DNA of 64,000 bases from Dyadobacter linearis (GTDB lineage Bacteria; Bacteroidota; Bacteroidia; Cytophagales; Spirosomataceae), in NCBI RefSeq assembly GCF_907165045.1, contig NZ_CAJRAU010000001.1, forward strand, positions 1,116,001 to 1,180,000. The letters run 5' to 3'. The notes beneath the pieces were generated by a model that made no database searches, had not been told where the DNA came from, and saw nothing but the letters and a program-made list of their open reading frames with translations. The translations under genes were made by a program, and so were the position numbers. Within the stretch, counting starts at the first letter, position 1, and the number at the start of each line of letters is the position of its first letter. This document shows, one piece after another, positions 25,273 to 33,916 of this stretch.

Positions 25273-26412
25273 CTACATTTCAATCATTTTGCTGCTTTCA
25301 ACGACCTTTTCGTAGTAAGATTCGTAGTGCGGCAATATTTTGGCAACGTCAAACTCCTTCGCGCGCGCCAATGCATTTGCTTTAAATGTTGGCAAATTAT
25401 TATCGTCCAGAATGTAAGCCGCGTGCTTCACCATATCATCCACATCACCTACATTACTTAAAAAGCCGGTGATACCGTGAAGGTTCAGTTCTGGTAATCC
25501 GCCTGCATTGGAAGTGATCAAAGGCACTTCACAGGCCAGCGCTTCCAGGGCTGCCAATCCGAAACTCTCTGTCTCAGAAGGCATTAAAAACAGATCGGCT
25601 ACGGAAAGTACTTCTTCGATCGCATCCAGTTTACCCAGAAAACGAATATCCGAAAGCATATCCAAATCCTTGCAAAGCCGCTCGATACGCGCGCGGTCTG
25701 GACCGTCGCCTACTAGTAAAAGCTTGCAGGGAAGCAGTTTACGTAGTTTTTCAAATATCATGATCACATCGTCGATCCGCTTCACCTTCCTGAAATTGGA
25801 AGTATGAACGATCAGCTTTTCATCATTCGGGCAGATCGCGAGTTTGAAATGGTCTTTCTTTTGTCTGTTAAAACGATCCAGATCGATAAAATTCGGGATC
25901 ACTTCGATGTCTTTGGTCACATTGAAATGGCTGTAAGTATCTCTTCTCAAAGATTCGGAAACAGCCGTAATTCCGTCAGATTGGTTGATACTGAATGTAA
26001 CCACCGGCTCGTAGGATTCGTCTTTCCCTACCAATGTGATATCCGTTCCGTGCAAAGTCGTGATCACGGGAATGTGGATTCCCTGCTGCGCCAGTATCTG
26101 TTTTGCGAGATAAGCCGAAGACGCGTGCGGGATTGCATAATGTACGTGCAGCAGATCAAGACCTGCGTTTTGCACCACATGCACCATTTCACTCGAAAGC
26201 GCAGATTCGTAGGGCGGATATTGGAATAATGGGTAAGCGGGTATATTTACTTCATGATAATAAAGGTTCTCGTTGAAAAAATCGAGTCTTTGAGGCTGCG
26301 AGTAGGTTATAAAATGAACCTGGTGGCCGGCTTTGGCGAGCGCCTTACCTAGTTCGGTAGCTACCACACCGCTTCCTCCGAAGGTTGGATAGCATACAAT
26401 ACCGATTTTCAT
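25273..26412 (-). CDS. bshA: N-acetyl-alpha-D-glucosaminyl L-malate synthase (bacillithiol synthesis)
   Basis: A 379-residue GT4-family glycosyltransferase that joins UDP-GlcNAc and L-malate in the first step of bacillithiol synthesis. The BshA-specific N-terminus IGIVCYPTFGGSGVVATELGKALA is intact, as are HVHYAIPHASSAYLA and the GT4 sugar-nucleotide region (LLLVGDGPDRARIERL, then PSETESFGLAALEALACEVP). Length is normal. It implies that the organism uses bacillithiol as its low-molecular-weight thiol. bshB and bshC are not in the window. It diverges from the UbiA-type gene. Confidence 0.96.
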   Translation of the reverse strand: MKIGIVCYPTFGGSGVVATELGKALAKAGHQVHFITYSQPQRLDFFNENLYYHEVNIPAYPLFQYPPYESALSSEMVHVVQNAGLDLLHVHYAIPHASSAYLAKQILAQQGIHIPVITTLHGTDITLVGKDESYEPVVTFSINQSDGITAVSESLRRDTYSHFNVTKDIEVIPNFIDLDRFNRQKKDHFKLAICPNDEKLIVHTSNFRKVKRIDDVIMIFEKLRKLLPCKLLLVGDGPDRARIERLCKDLDMLSDIRFLGKLDAIEEVLSVADLFLMPSETESFGLAALEALACEVPLITSNAGGLPELNLHGITGFLSNVGDVDDMVKHAAYILDDNNLPTFKANALARAKEFDVAKILPHYESYYEKVVESSKMIEM

Positions 26413-26595
26413 AATGTTGTCAAAATAGTTAAATGTCCCGACTGCCGTTAGAGTGCGGGCTGTTTCATTTGGGCTAACAACAAATAATCATTTTTTATCC
26501 CCTAACCGGATAAAGAAGTGAAGAATTGTCGTTAATGCTTTAAAATGAATAATTTTATCGGCTAAACCTTCTTTTCAGCGTTAACCCGCATTAAA

Positions 26596-27471
26596 GTGTC
26601 GGCAAGGTCAAAATTGAGATTACGGGATTATATTGCGGGAAGTGCGCGGCTTGTCAGGACCACCAACCTGATCATTGTCGCATTGACCCAATACCTGACC
26701 CGCATTCTCCTCATCGGCCCGCGGGAGAACTGGCGCGAGATCGTACTGGATCCCTACCTTTTTCTGCTATCGCTTTCCACAGTTTGCATTGCCGCCGCAG
26801 GTTACATTATCAACGATTATTTTGATGTTAAAATAGATATTGTCAACAAGCCGGAGCGGGTTGTGGTAGGCAGGTATCTCAAAAGGCGCTGGGCAATAGG
26901 CGCGCACCAGATCCTGAATGTGATGGGTGCAGTGCTCGGGCTCGCGGTCAGCCCGTATATTTTCCTGATCAACGTATTCTCGATTACGCTGCTCTGGTTT
27001 TACTCCGAGCGTTTCAAGCGGCTGCCTTTTATAGGCAACTTCATCGTATCGCTGCTCACGGCTATGACTTTGCTCATCCTGACCGTTCATTATCCTGAAA
27101 ACCGGCATCTGGTGTTTATTTATGCAGTTTTTTCATTCTTCATTTCACTGGTCCGGGAAATTGTGAAGGATATGGAGGATATCAAAGGCGATCAGGCGCA
27201 CGGCTGCCGGACATTGCCTATTATCTGGGGTATTCCGCGCACCCGCAATTTCCTGTATATAGTGCTGGTACTATTCATTTTCGCACTTTTTGCGATGGCG
27301 AGGGTATTGAATAACAGCTTGCTCGTGCTACTTTTCATTCTGTTGCTGCTGCCGATTTTATACCTCGCATTCCAGCTTTCCCGGGCTGATACGCGCCGCG
27401 ATTTCAGGCAGGTGAGCAGCTTATGCAAGATCATTATGCTGCTTGGGCTTATGACAATGATCTGGGCCTGA
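26596..27471 (+). CDS. UbiA-family prenyltransferase (geranylgeranylglycerol-phosphate geranylgeranyltransferase-like)
   Basis: A 291-residue integral membrane prenyltransferase with about eight or nine helices. Both Mg2+-binding aspartate motifs of the superfamily are present: NDYFDVKID at 73-81 and DMEDIKGD at 192-199. Bacteroidota proteins of this type are usually annotated as geranylgeranylglycerol-phosphate geranylgeranyltransferase. The real acceptor (a glycerol phosphate, quinone ring or other) cannot be told from sequence. GTG 26596 is used as the start, as no ATG fits. It is divergent from bshA with a 183-base gap. A small exported protein gene follows 110 bases later. Confidence 0.85.
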   Translation: MSARSKLRLRDYIAGSARLVRTTNLIIVALTQYLTRILLIGPRENWREIVLDPYLFLLSLSTVCIAAAGYIINDYFDVKIDIVNKPERVVVGRYLKRRWAIGAHQILNVMGAVLGLAVSPYIFLINVFSITLLWFYSERFKRLPFIGNFIVSLLTAMTLLILTVHYPENRHLVFIYAVFSFFISLVREIVKDMEDIKGDQAHGCRTLPIIWGIPRTRNFLYIVLVLFIFALFAMARVLNNSLLVLLFILLLLPILYLAFQLSRADTRRDFRQVSSLCKIIMLLGLMTMIWA

Positions 27472-27581
27472 CAGGATTTTAATTTCCTTTAAATCAATAT
27501 AGCTGCCACCCGCCCGCTATACTGCCGCAAGAAAGTATATTTACAGGTTTCCAATCTAAATCACGAATCGATCGACGAATT

Positions 27582-28277
27582 ATGAAAAAGCTTTTACTAT
27601 GGACAATTGTTTGTCTGGTTTCGCTGCAAATACCTGCATTCGCCCAGGATTGTGCCGGCCTCACGCTCAAAGAAGGTTCCGGATTTGAAATGAACAATTA
27701 CGACGCAAAAGGAAGGCCGGCCGGCAAAATGATCTACAAGATTGCGAAGGTCACGAAAGATGGCGCGTACACCGTTTTCAAGATCGATATGGAGTTTTTT
27801 AATACCAAAGAAAAGTCGGAACTGAAAAATACGTACGAGATGAAATGCGATGGAAATGTAATGTTACTCGACGCCAGTTCGCTCGTGAATCAGGAGCAAA
27901 TGAAGTCTTTCCAAAATATGGAGATGGAATTCACTTATGAAAATATAGAATACCCTACGAAATACCAGGTAGGCGACAAGCTCAAAGACGCTTCTGTAAA
28001 AGGAAAGGGCAAGACTGGTGCCGCGCCGGTTGCATTCAATATGCTGATCAGGAACAGAAATATAAGCGCGCAGGAAAAGCTTACAGTCCCGGCAGGAACG
28101 TTCGATGCATACAAGCTGAATGCAGATATGAACATGGAAATGGTAATGGGATTTCCGATCAAAATGGAAATGCAGAGTATCTCGTACCGCACGCCGGGCG
28201 TTATCTGGGACCTGAAAACAGAAACTTATCGCAAGGGTAAACTGATGGGTTATAGCGAGCTGACGAAAATATACTGA
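27582..28277 (+). CDS. Exported DUF3108-like (TapB-like) protein
   Basis: A 231-residue exported protein with a signal peptide (MKKLLLWTIVCLVSLQIPAFAQ). The body is nearly all beta: FEMNNYDAKGRPAGKMIYKI ... YTVFKIDMEF ... LTVPAGTFDAYKLNADMNMEMVMG ... ETYRKGKLMGYSELTKIY. The PAGTFDAYKL segment and the closing strand are typical of DUF3108-like proteins of Bacteroidota (named TapB family in some annotations). A lipid- or ligand-binding barrel is likely, but function is unknown. It is flanked by a strong terminator and is probably monocistronic or ends the UbiA-type transcript. Confidence 0.7.
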   Translation: MKKLLLWTIVCLVSLQIPAFAQDCAGLTLKEGSGFEMNNYDAKGRPAGKMIYKIAKVTKDGAYTVFKIDMEFFNTKEKSELKNTYEMKCDGNVMLLDASSLVNQEQMKSFQNMEMEFTYENIEYPTKYQVGDKLKDASVKGKGKTGAAPVAFNMLIRNRNISAQEKLTVPAGTFDAYKLNADMNMEMVMGFPIKMEMQSISYRTPGVIWDLKTETYRKGKLMGYSELTKIY

Positions 28278-28305
28278 CCAGCGCATTTAAAATACGATTT
28301 TGTCA

Positions 28306-28345
28306 AAGAACGGCTTTCGAATGAATTCGTAAGCCGTTCTTTTTT
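28306..28345 (+). terminator. Intrinsic terminator
   Basis: AAGAACGGCTT (28306-28316) pairs with AAGCCGTTCTT (28331-28341), with an extra inner CGAA/TTCG pairing in the loop, followed by a T run. It lies 28 bases after the DUF3108-like gene. Confidence 0.92.
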
Positions 28346-28398
28346 AGCTTTGTCACAATTCTAAGATCAAACTCATCGATATAATATTAGTAACACCA

Positions 28399-28968
28399 AT
28401 GAAAAGAATTGCCATTTTCGCTTCCGGCTCCGGCACGAACGCAGAAAACATAAGCGAATATTTTGCAGACAGGGAAGACGTGGAAGTTTCGCTGATATTT
28501 ACCAACAATCCCATGGCAGGTGTGATCAAAAGAGCCTGCCGATTACAGATCCCGGTTGTATTTTTTGATAAAAAGACATTTTACGAAACGGGAAAAATCC
28601 CGCAGATCCTGCAAAATGAGCGCATTGATCTGGTTGTGCTGGCAGGTTTCATGATGCTGGTACCCGTTCCACTGGTGGCTGCTTTCCCCAATAAAATCAT
28701 CAATATCCACCCGGCGCTTCTGCCCAAATATGGCGGCAAAGGTATGTACGGGCATTTTGTTCACGAAGCAGTGGTGCAGGCCGGCGAGAAGGAATCAGGC
28801 ATAACGATCCATTACGTGAATGAACATTATGACGAAGGCAATATCATTTTTCAGGCAACCTGCGACCTTGATCCCGCCGATAACGCCAGCGCCGTCGCTA
28901 CCCGCATTCACGCACTGGAATACGAACATTATCCCCGGGTTATAGACGAACTTCTTTCCAAGCAATAG
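28399..28968 (+). CDS. purN: Phosphoribosylglycinamide formyltransferase
   Basis: A 189-residue enzyme of purine synthesis that transfers a formyl group from 10-formyltetrahydrofolate to GAR. The N-terminal phosphate loop ASGSGTNAENI, the catalytic INIHPALLPKYGGKGMYG segment (Asn-His pair) and the Asp of HYDEGNIIFQ are all in place. Length is normal. It is followed after 6 bases by a DMT-type permease gene and then by an APC permease gene, forming a likely three-gene operon. Confidence 0.96.
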   Translation: MKRIAIFASGSGTNAENISEYFADREDVEVSLIFTNNPMAGVIKRACRLQIPVVFFDKKTFYETGKIPQILQNERIDLVVLAGFMMLVPVPLVAAFPNKIINIHPALLPKYGGKGMYGHFVHEAVVQAGEKESGITIHYVNEHYDEGNIIFQATCDLDPADNASAVATRIHALEYEHYPRVIDELLSKQ

Positions 28969-28974
28969 CCGCAA

Positions 28975-29880
28975 ATGCTCTATTTCGCACTGGCAGTTGT
29001 ATTCACTGTCGCCCTTTACCTGATCATGCGCGCCTACCCGCGTTACCAGGTCAATTCATTTCACGCGGTTGTTTTTAATTACTATTCCTGCGTGCTGACC
29101 GGCTTGGTCCTTACGCCGGACCTGGCTGTTTTTCAGCAGGTTAAATGGAATTCAGAAGGTACGCTGCTTACTCTTGCGCTCGGCTCCCTGTTTGTCACTG
29201 CATTTATGCTGATCGGTCTCACAGCACAAAAAGTAAGCGTGACAGCCGCGTCGCTGGCGGGTAATATGTCGCTGGTTATCCCAGTACTTTTCGGTCTTTT
29301 TGTATTTAAAAACAATAACAAGGACTTTACTTTCCTGAACTACGCCGGCCTCATGGTAGCGCTCGCAGCACTGGCATTAGGTGCTATACAGACCAAAGAC
29401 AAGACTAAAAACCAGCCTCAGGGCGCATTGAGTGCACTATGGATATTTCCGGTGCTCACGTTTCTTGCATCGGGCACCAATAATACGCTGATCAATTTCT
29501 TGTCTGTCAAATATTACGAGCCCGGGCAGACCACTGTTTTCATGATCATCGCCTGCACAGGCGCAGTGGTGATCGGTACAACGATATTGATTTACAGGAT
29601 TTTTGCATGCAAAGAGCAACTAAAATTGAGGAGTATCATCGGCGGACTAATCCTGGGCGTTCCTAATTTCCTATCCCTGTATTTCCTGTTGCTCGCGCTG
29701 GCTTCATTCGGCAATAGCGCAGCTTTCGTTTTTCCGATCTACAATATCCTCAGCATGCTCGTTTCCTCGGTAGCAGCGTGGCTCATTTACAGGGAACGGT
29801 TGAATTCTTTGAACAAATGGGGGCTTGTTTTGGCCGTAATTGCTATAATACTCATCTCCTATCAGGAATTGAACTTCTAA
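28975..29880 (+). CDS. EamA/DMT-superfamily transporter
   Basis: A 301-residue polytopic protein with about ten membrane helices arranged as two five-helix repeats, as in drug/metabolite transporters. Indicative stretches are SVTAASLAGNMSLVIPVLFGLFVFKN in the first half and SFGNSAAFVFPIYNILSMLVSSVAAWLIYRERLN in the second. The latter is the typical position-nine helix followed by the E-R-L motif. It lies between purN and an APC permease with very short gaps. The substrate is not predictable. Confidence 0.85.
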   Translation: MLYFALAVVFTVALYLIMRAYPRYQVNSFHAVVFNYYSCVLTGLVLTPDLAVFQQVKWNSEGTLLTLALGSLFVTAFMLIGLTAQKVSVTAASLAGNMSLVIPVLFGLFVFKNNNKDFTFLNYAGLMVALAALALGAIQTKDKTKNQPQGALSALWIFPVLTFLASGTNNTLINFLSVKYYEPGQTTVFMIIACTGAVVIGTTILIYRIFACKEQLKLRSIIGGLILGVPNFLSLYFLLLALASFGNSAAFVFPIYNILSMLVSSVAAWLIYRERLNSLNKWGLVLAVIAIILISYQELNF

Positions 29881-29892
29881 CAAACCTGCCTA

Positions 29893-31230
29893 ATGCCTGA
29901 ACCTTCCGGAAAAATCCGTCCTCAGATCGGGGTATTTGATTTGGGGATGATCGTGATCAGTCTTGTGATCGGTATCGGCATTTTCAGAACTCCGGCGATA
30001 GTCGCGAAGCAGGCAGGAAGCCCGGAGATATTCTTTTCAGCGTGGATCGCGGGCGGGGTTGTGAGTTTGATCGGCGCTTTCGTTTTTGCTGAAATAGGCA
30101 GCAGACACCATTTTCCCGGTGGTTTTTACAAGCTGATCTCGACTGCATTCCACCCGCTATATGCATTCATGATCAACTGGGTGATCGTACTTACCTATGG
30201 CGCGGGCATGGCCGGCGTTGCATTGATCGGTTCTGAATACCTCAATCCGCTGCTTCCTGATTTTGCCCGCGGCCAGAAAGGCATTCTGGTTACTGCGATT
30301 ATTACACTGTTGTTTTTTTATGTAGTGAATATGCTGGGGATCAAGTCCGGCTCACGTACGCAGAATATCCTTAGCAGTGTCAAAATTCTGATGATGCTTG
30401 CGCTTTGTACCGGTATTTTTTATTCCAATACAAGTAATGAAGTCGTGACTGTTACACCGGAACTTTCGGGCGGAAACTGGCTTTCCGCCTTTGGGGCGAG
30501 CCTGATCGCCGTGTTCTATACTTTTGGCGGGTATCAGCAAACATTGAATTTCGGCGCGGATATTAAAGATCCGGTTCGTAATACACCGCGGGGGATTTTC
30601 CTGGGCATGTTCCTGATTTTGGCTTTGTATCTGGCGCTCAACTATACTTATTATAATGTACTCGGTTACGAGGGTTTAAGTAATTCAAGTCTGATAGCCG
30701 CTGACGCAGCCAACGTTTTGTTTGGTCCGTCGGGGAAAATATTTTTCTCCCTCGCTATATTTTGCTCGGTACTCGGCTTTATCAATGCGACCATGCTTTC
30801 GCTCCCGAGGGTATATTACGCACTGGCCGACGACCATATTCTGCCGCAGATATTTAAGAAAGTCAACGAACGCACGCAGGTTCAGGAGTTTGCACTTACT
30901 TTCCTGATCGTAACTACGCTGCTTTCACTCTGGGTGCTGGATACTTTCGAGCAGATTGTGAATTACGTGATGTCCGTCGACGGGATTGCGCTGGCGAGCG
31001 CGGCCGCTACGCTCTTTGTTTTCAGGAAGCGGGCGGGAAAGAACGATCCGCATCAAGGCTTCAAGGTCTGGGGATATCCTTATCTGCCTGGATTATTTGT
31101 GCTGTTTCTACTAGTTACTGCCATTAATGTAATCGTGACTGATCCGAGCTCGGCAATTGTCGGCTGGGCGTTGTTCCTGGGTGGCGCTCCACTCTACTAC
31201 ATTCTTCAATGGCTGGGAAAACGCAAATAG
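29893..31230 (+). CDS. APC-superfamily amino acid permease
   Basis: A 445-residue, twelve-helix permease. The first helix carries the unwound GIGIFRTP motif that binds the amino-acid backbone in LeuT-fold transporters. Helix 2-3 shows SLIGAFVFAEIGSRHHFPGGFY, the usual E-(I/L)-G-x-x-x-P-x-x-GG signature of the APC family. Twelve helices can be drawn over the whole length and the C-terminus is short. It starts 12 bases after the DMT permease and probably ends the purN operon. Substrate unknown. Confidence 0.9.
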   Translation: MPEPSGKIRPQIGVFDLGMIVISLVIGIGIFRTPAIVAKQAGSPEIFFSAWIAGGVVSLIGAFVFAEIGSRHHFPGGFYKLISTAFHPLYAFMINWVIVLTYGAGMAGVALIGSEYLNPLLPDFARGQKGILVTAIITLLFFYVVNMLGIKSGSRTQNILSSVKILMMLALCTGIFYSNTSNEVVTVTPELSGGNWLSAFGASLIAVFYTFGGYQQTLNFGADIKDPVRNTPRGIFLGMFLILALYLALNYTYYNVLGYEGLSNSSLIAADAANVLFGPSGKIFFSLAIFCSVLGFINATMLSLPRVYYALADDHILPQIFKKVNERTQVQEFALTFLIVTTLLSLWVLDTFEQIVNYVMSVDGIALASAAATLFVFRKRAGKNDPHQGFKVWGYPYLPGLFVLFLLVTAINVIVTDPSSAIVGWALFLGGAPLYYILQWLGKRK

Positions 31231-31432
31231 CCGAGCTCCCTCTGTCTTCTGAGGTGAACGTATACACTTGTAGACGAATTTCCCCGATTTTCAGCTTCAT
31301 TTTCTGAATATAATTATCCAAATACGAGCTGGTTCATCTCAATAGGATCGTTGTCAACATTATAAGCATCTCACAAGGATCTGGTACGCATTTTTCTGAA
31401 CGTATAGTAAAGTGTACCCAAATTCTAATCAA

Positions 31433-32074
31433 ATGAAAAATTGTATTATTTTACTACTGGTCACATTCCTTTGTGTTCAGCAGTCACACGCTCAGGAAAA
31501 CGTTTCAATAGGACCAATGGCAGGAGTTTCGATCGCCAACTTTCGCGGCGACATCTCAAACACCGATTGGAAACCCGGGTTGACAGTCGGCGGGTTTTAT
31601 AATTACAGCTCTAAAACGGGTTTTGGTTTCAGCGGGCAACTGCTCTTTACCCAACTCGGCGCGCAAACTGACGACAAGCGAAATGCCATTAATCTCAACT
31701 ACATCCAGGCTCCGCTGCTCGCTACATTCTATTTTGGTCAATACGGAGACAATGTAAGACCTAAAATTTTCCTCGGACCTTCGCTGAACTTTTTGGTTGG
31801 CGCGAGAAATAAGAATGGGGACAATATCAATGGAAATTCAAACGACCGCGTTTATAGCCCATTTGACCTCGGTGGAGTAGTTGGTGCAGGTATTAACTTC
31901 CGGTTGCAAGATAAGATCTGGCTCAACTTTGACGCACGTTACGGATTCGGCCTATTGGATGTTACGAGGCTTGATAATTCGAATATAAAAAATAACAACT
32001 GGGGCATCAATGCCGGAATCAGTTTCCCGCTTGGGACTTACGATAGCGGTTCAGGCAGACTGCGCACCCGTTAA
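31433..32074 (+). CDS. Small outer-membrane beta-barrel protein (PorT-like barrel family)
   Basis: A 213-residue exported protein. ATG 31433 gives a signal peptide (MKNCIILLLVTFLCVQQSHAQ); an upstream in-frame start was rejected. The mature chain follows the OMP_b-brl_2 pattern of eight short strands: NVSIGPMAGVSIANF, LTVGGFYNYSSKTGFGFSGQLLFTQ, YIQAPLLATFYF, PKIFLGPSLNFLVGA, FDLGGVVGAGINF and IWLNFDARYGFGLLDV. This family is abundant in Bacteroidota, with mostly unknown functions. It is followed by a good terminator and looks monocistronic. Confidence 0.88.
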   Translation: MKNCIILLLVTFLCVQQSHAQENVSIGPMAGVSIANFRGDISNTDWKPGLTVGGFYNYSSKTGFGFSGQLLFTQLGAQTDDKRNAINLNYIQAPLLATFYFGQYGDNVRPKIFLGPSLNFLVGARNKNGDNINGNSNDRVYSPFDLGGVVGAGINFRLQDKIWLNFDARYGFGLLDVTRLDNSNIKNNNWGINAGISFPLGTYDSGSGRLRTR

Positions 32075-32143
32075 CACGCACTGTTGAAAGTACTCCAACA
32101 CACTACCTATAAGAATGCGTTAACACACTATTTCATAAATAAG

Positions 32144-32176
32144 AAAGGGCATCTCAGCTGAGAATGCCCTTTTTTT
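32144..32176 (+). terminator. Intrinsic terminator
   Basis: AAAGGGCAT pairs with ATGCCCTTT, with an inner self-complementary CTCAGCTGAG that extends the hairpin apart from one bulged A. A seven-T run follows. It ends the barrel gene at 31433. Confidence 0.9.
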
Positions 32177-32279
32177 ATATTTTACCAATACCAAAATTGA
32201 GTATTGTGTCTCACCTTACACCCGGACTTCAATAACCGGCAGATAAGGCGTAACTTTGCGCCTCAATTTGAATTGCATT

Positions 32280-33608
32280 ATGACTTTTGAAGAATTAAAT
32301 CTGACCAAACCTCTCCTGAACGCATTGCAGGATTCGGGTTATACTACTCCTACTACGATTCAGCATAAGGTATTTTCTGTGATGATGTCCGGGAAAGACG
32401 TGTGCGGCATTGCCCAGACCGGGACCGGAAAAACGATCGCTTACCTGCTGCCTACACTCCGCCAGCTTGAATATTCGAAAGACAGATTACCGCAGTTACT
32501 TATTCTTGTACCTACCAGGGAACTCGTTGTACAGGTAGTGGAGGAAGTGAGAAAACTGGCCACTTACCTGACGCTGGAAGTGGTTGGTGTTTACGGAGGC
32601 GGGAATATTAAGGTACAAATGGCAGAACTGCATCAGGGCGCCGATGTGGTGGTGGCCACGCCGGGCCGGCTGTACGATCTTGCATTGAATGGATCATTGA
32701 AAACCAAAGCGATCAAGAAGCTGGTAATAGATGAAGTAGACGAAATGCTGAATCTGGGTTTTCGGACACAGCTGAAAAATATCCTTGATCTTTTACCTCA
32801 AAAAAGGCAAAACCTGCTTTTCTCGGCGACTCTTTCCCAGGATGTGGAGAATCTGATGCAGGAATATTTTAATAGCCCGGTGCGCGTGGAAGCCGCGCCT
32901 GCCGGTACGCCGCTGGACAATATAGAACAGTACGCCTACGAAGTCCCGAATTTTTACACCAAAGTAAATCTGCTTGACCTGCTGCTGGAAGAACACGAAG
33001 AAATGAATAAGGTGCTGATCTTTGTGGCAACGAAAAAGCTCGCCGATCAGCTGTATAACCAGCTTGAAGTAGGTTATCTCAACAAAATCGGGGTAATGCA
33101 TTCAAACAAGGAGCAGAATCACCGTTTCAATACGATCAGGCAGTTTCACGATGGTACCTTCCGACTTTTGATCGCTACGGATATTATAGCCCGCGGTCTC
33201 GACATAGCAGAAGTGTCCCACGTTTTCAATTTCGATATTCCCGAATCGCCCGAAAATTATATCCACAGAATAGGCAGAACCGGCCGCGCTGACCGAAAGG
33301 GTGTGGCCATTTCCTTTATTACTGAAAAAGAAAAGGAATTTCAGGAAGAAATAGAGGCATTAATGGAATTCAAGATACCAATGGTACCGCTTCCGGAAAA
33401 TTTGAAAATCTCCGAGATACTTACGCCCGACGAAGAGCCGAAGATCTACATGAAAGACGTGCTTTTCAAAGCGCCTAAACGCGAAGATGTAGGTCCTGCA
33501 TTCCACGAAAAAATCCCGAAAAATCAAAAGGTGAATATCCGCCGCGACCACGCCAAAGAGAAAATGCAGAAGTACGGCAGGCCGATCAAAAGGTCCGGGA
33601 AGAAATAA
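32280..33608 (+). CDS. DEAD-box RNA helicase with a DEVD motif II
   Basis: A 442-residue ATP-dependent RNA helicase of the RhlE/CsdA-like group. ATG 32280 was chosen (MTFEELNLTKPLLNAL is the usual Q-motif lead). Motifs in order: Q-motif TTIQ, Walker A AQTGTGKT at 45-52, PTREL at 78-82, TPGR, motif II DEVD at 151-154 in place of DEAD, SAT in LLFSATL, and ARGLDIAEV with HRIGRTGR near the end of the second RecA domain. The basic C-terminal tail (RRDHAKEKMQKYGRPIKRSGKK) probably binds RNA. The Ala-to-Val change in motif II is the one deviation. Confidence 0.95.
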   Translation: MTFEELNLTKPLLNALQDSGYTTPTTIQHKVFSVMMSGKDVCGIAQTGTGKTIAYLLPTLRQLEYSKDRLPQLLILVPTRELVVQVVEEVRKLATYLTLEVVGVYGGGNIKVQMAELHQGADVVVATPGRLYDLALNGSLKTKAIKKLVIDEVDEMLNLGFRTQLKNILDLLPQKRQNLLFSATLSQDVENLMQEYFNSPVRVEAAPAGTPLDNIEQYAYEVPNFYTKVNLLDLLLEEHEEMNKVLIFVATKKLADQLYNQLEVGYLNKIGVMHSNKEQNHRFNTIRQFHDGTFRLLIATDIIARGLDIAEVSHVFNFDIPESPENYIHRIGRTGRADRKGVAISFITEKEKEFQEEIEALMEFKIPMVPLPENLKISEILTPDEEPKIYMKDVLFKAPKREDVGPAFHEKIPKNQKVNIRRDHAKEKMQKYGRPIKRSGKK

Positions 33609-33824
33609 GCAATGTCGGTTTCAAGGAGGTTTCAAAAAAAATAAATTTTTTTTCTATCTCACTGATCCAAATGTTTTGCGGCATCGTAAATAGGATCAGA
33701 TGTGCTGAAAACTGTTGAGAGATATAAAGTATTCAGCAATATCTTTTGAATTGGTTAGGATCCGGCCGCTTAGGTGGTCAATCAAAGAATACAATTAATT
33801 ATTGTGGAGGGTAAGGTAATACAT

Positions 33825-33855
33825 AGAGAGGGTGACCATGTCACCCTCTCTTTAT
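33825..33855 (+). terminator. Hairpin terminator in the helicase 3' region
   Basis: AGAGAGGGTGA (33825-33835) pairs perfectly with TCACCCTCTCT (33841-33851) around a 5-base loop and is followed by TTATTTT. It lies over 200 bases after the helicase stop, so it could also end a short untranslated RNA. Confidence 0.78.
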
Positions 33856-33863
33856 TTTAGCAT

Positions 33864-33900
33864 AAAAAAGGCCCTCAGAAATATTCTGAGAGCCTTTTTC
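33864..33900. terminator. Bidirectional terminator ending hemA
   Basis: AAAAAGGC-CTCAGAA pairs with TTCTGAG-GCCTTTTT with a single mismatch and a 3-base loop. A and T runs on both sides make it functional in either direction. On the minus strand it lies 17 bases after the hemA stop. Confidence 0.88.
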
Positions 33901-33916
33901 TATTTTGAGAACCATC

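Larger units (their letters stand above)
33609..33916. other. 308-base gap between convergent helicase and hemA genes
   Basis: The right third holds two strong hairpins (listed separately). The left part contains an A8/T8 inverted run near 33634-33652, too poor in GC to be a convincing terminator. The stretch 33660-33820 shows no open frame with family likeness, no tRNA-like cloverleaf and no repeat that I can see. Confidence 0.6.

Noticed and set aside
33634..33652. A8/T8 inverted run after the helicase gene
   Set aside because: It is pure A/T and has no stable stem, so it was not called a terminator.
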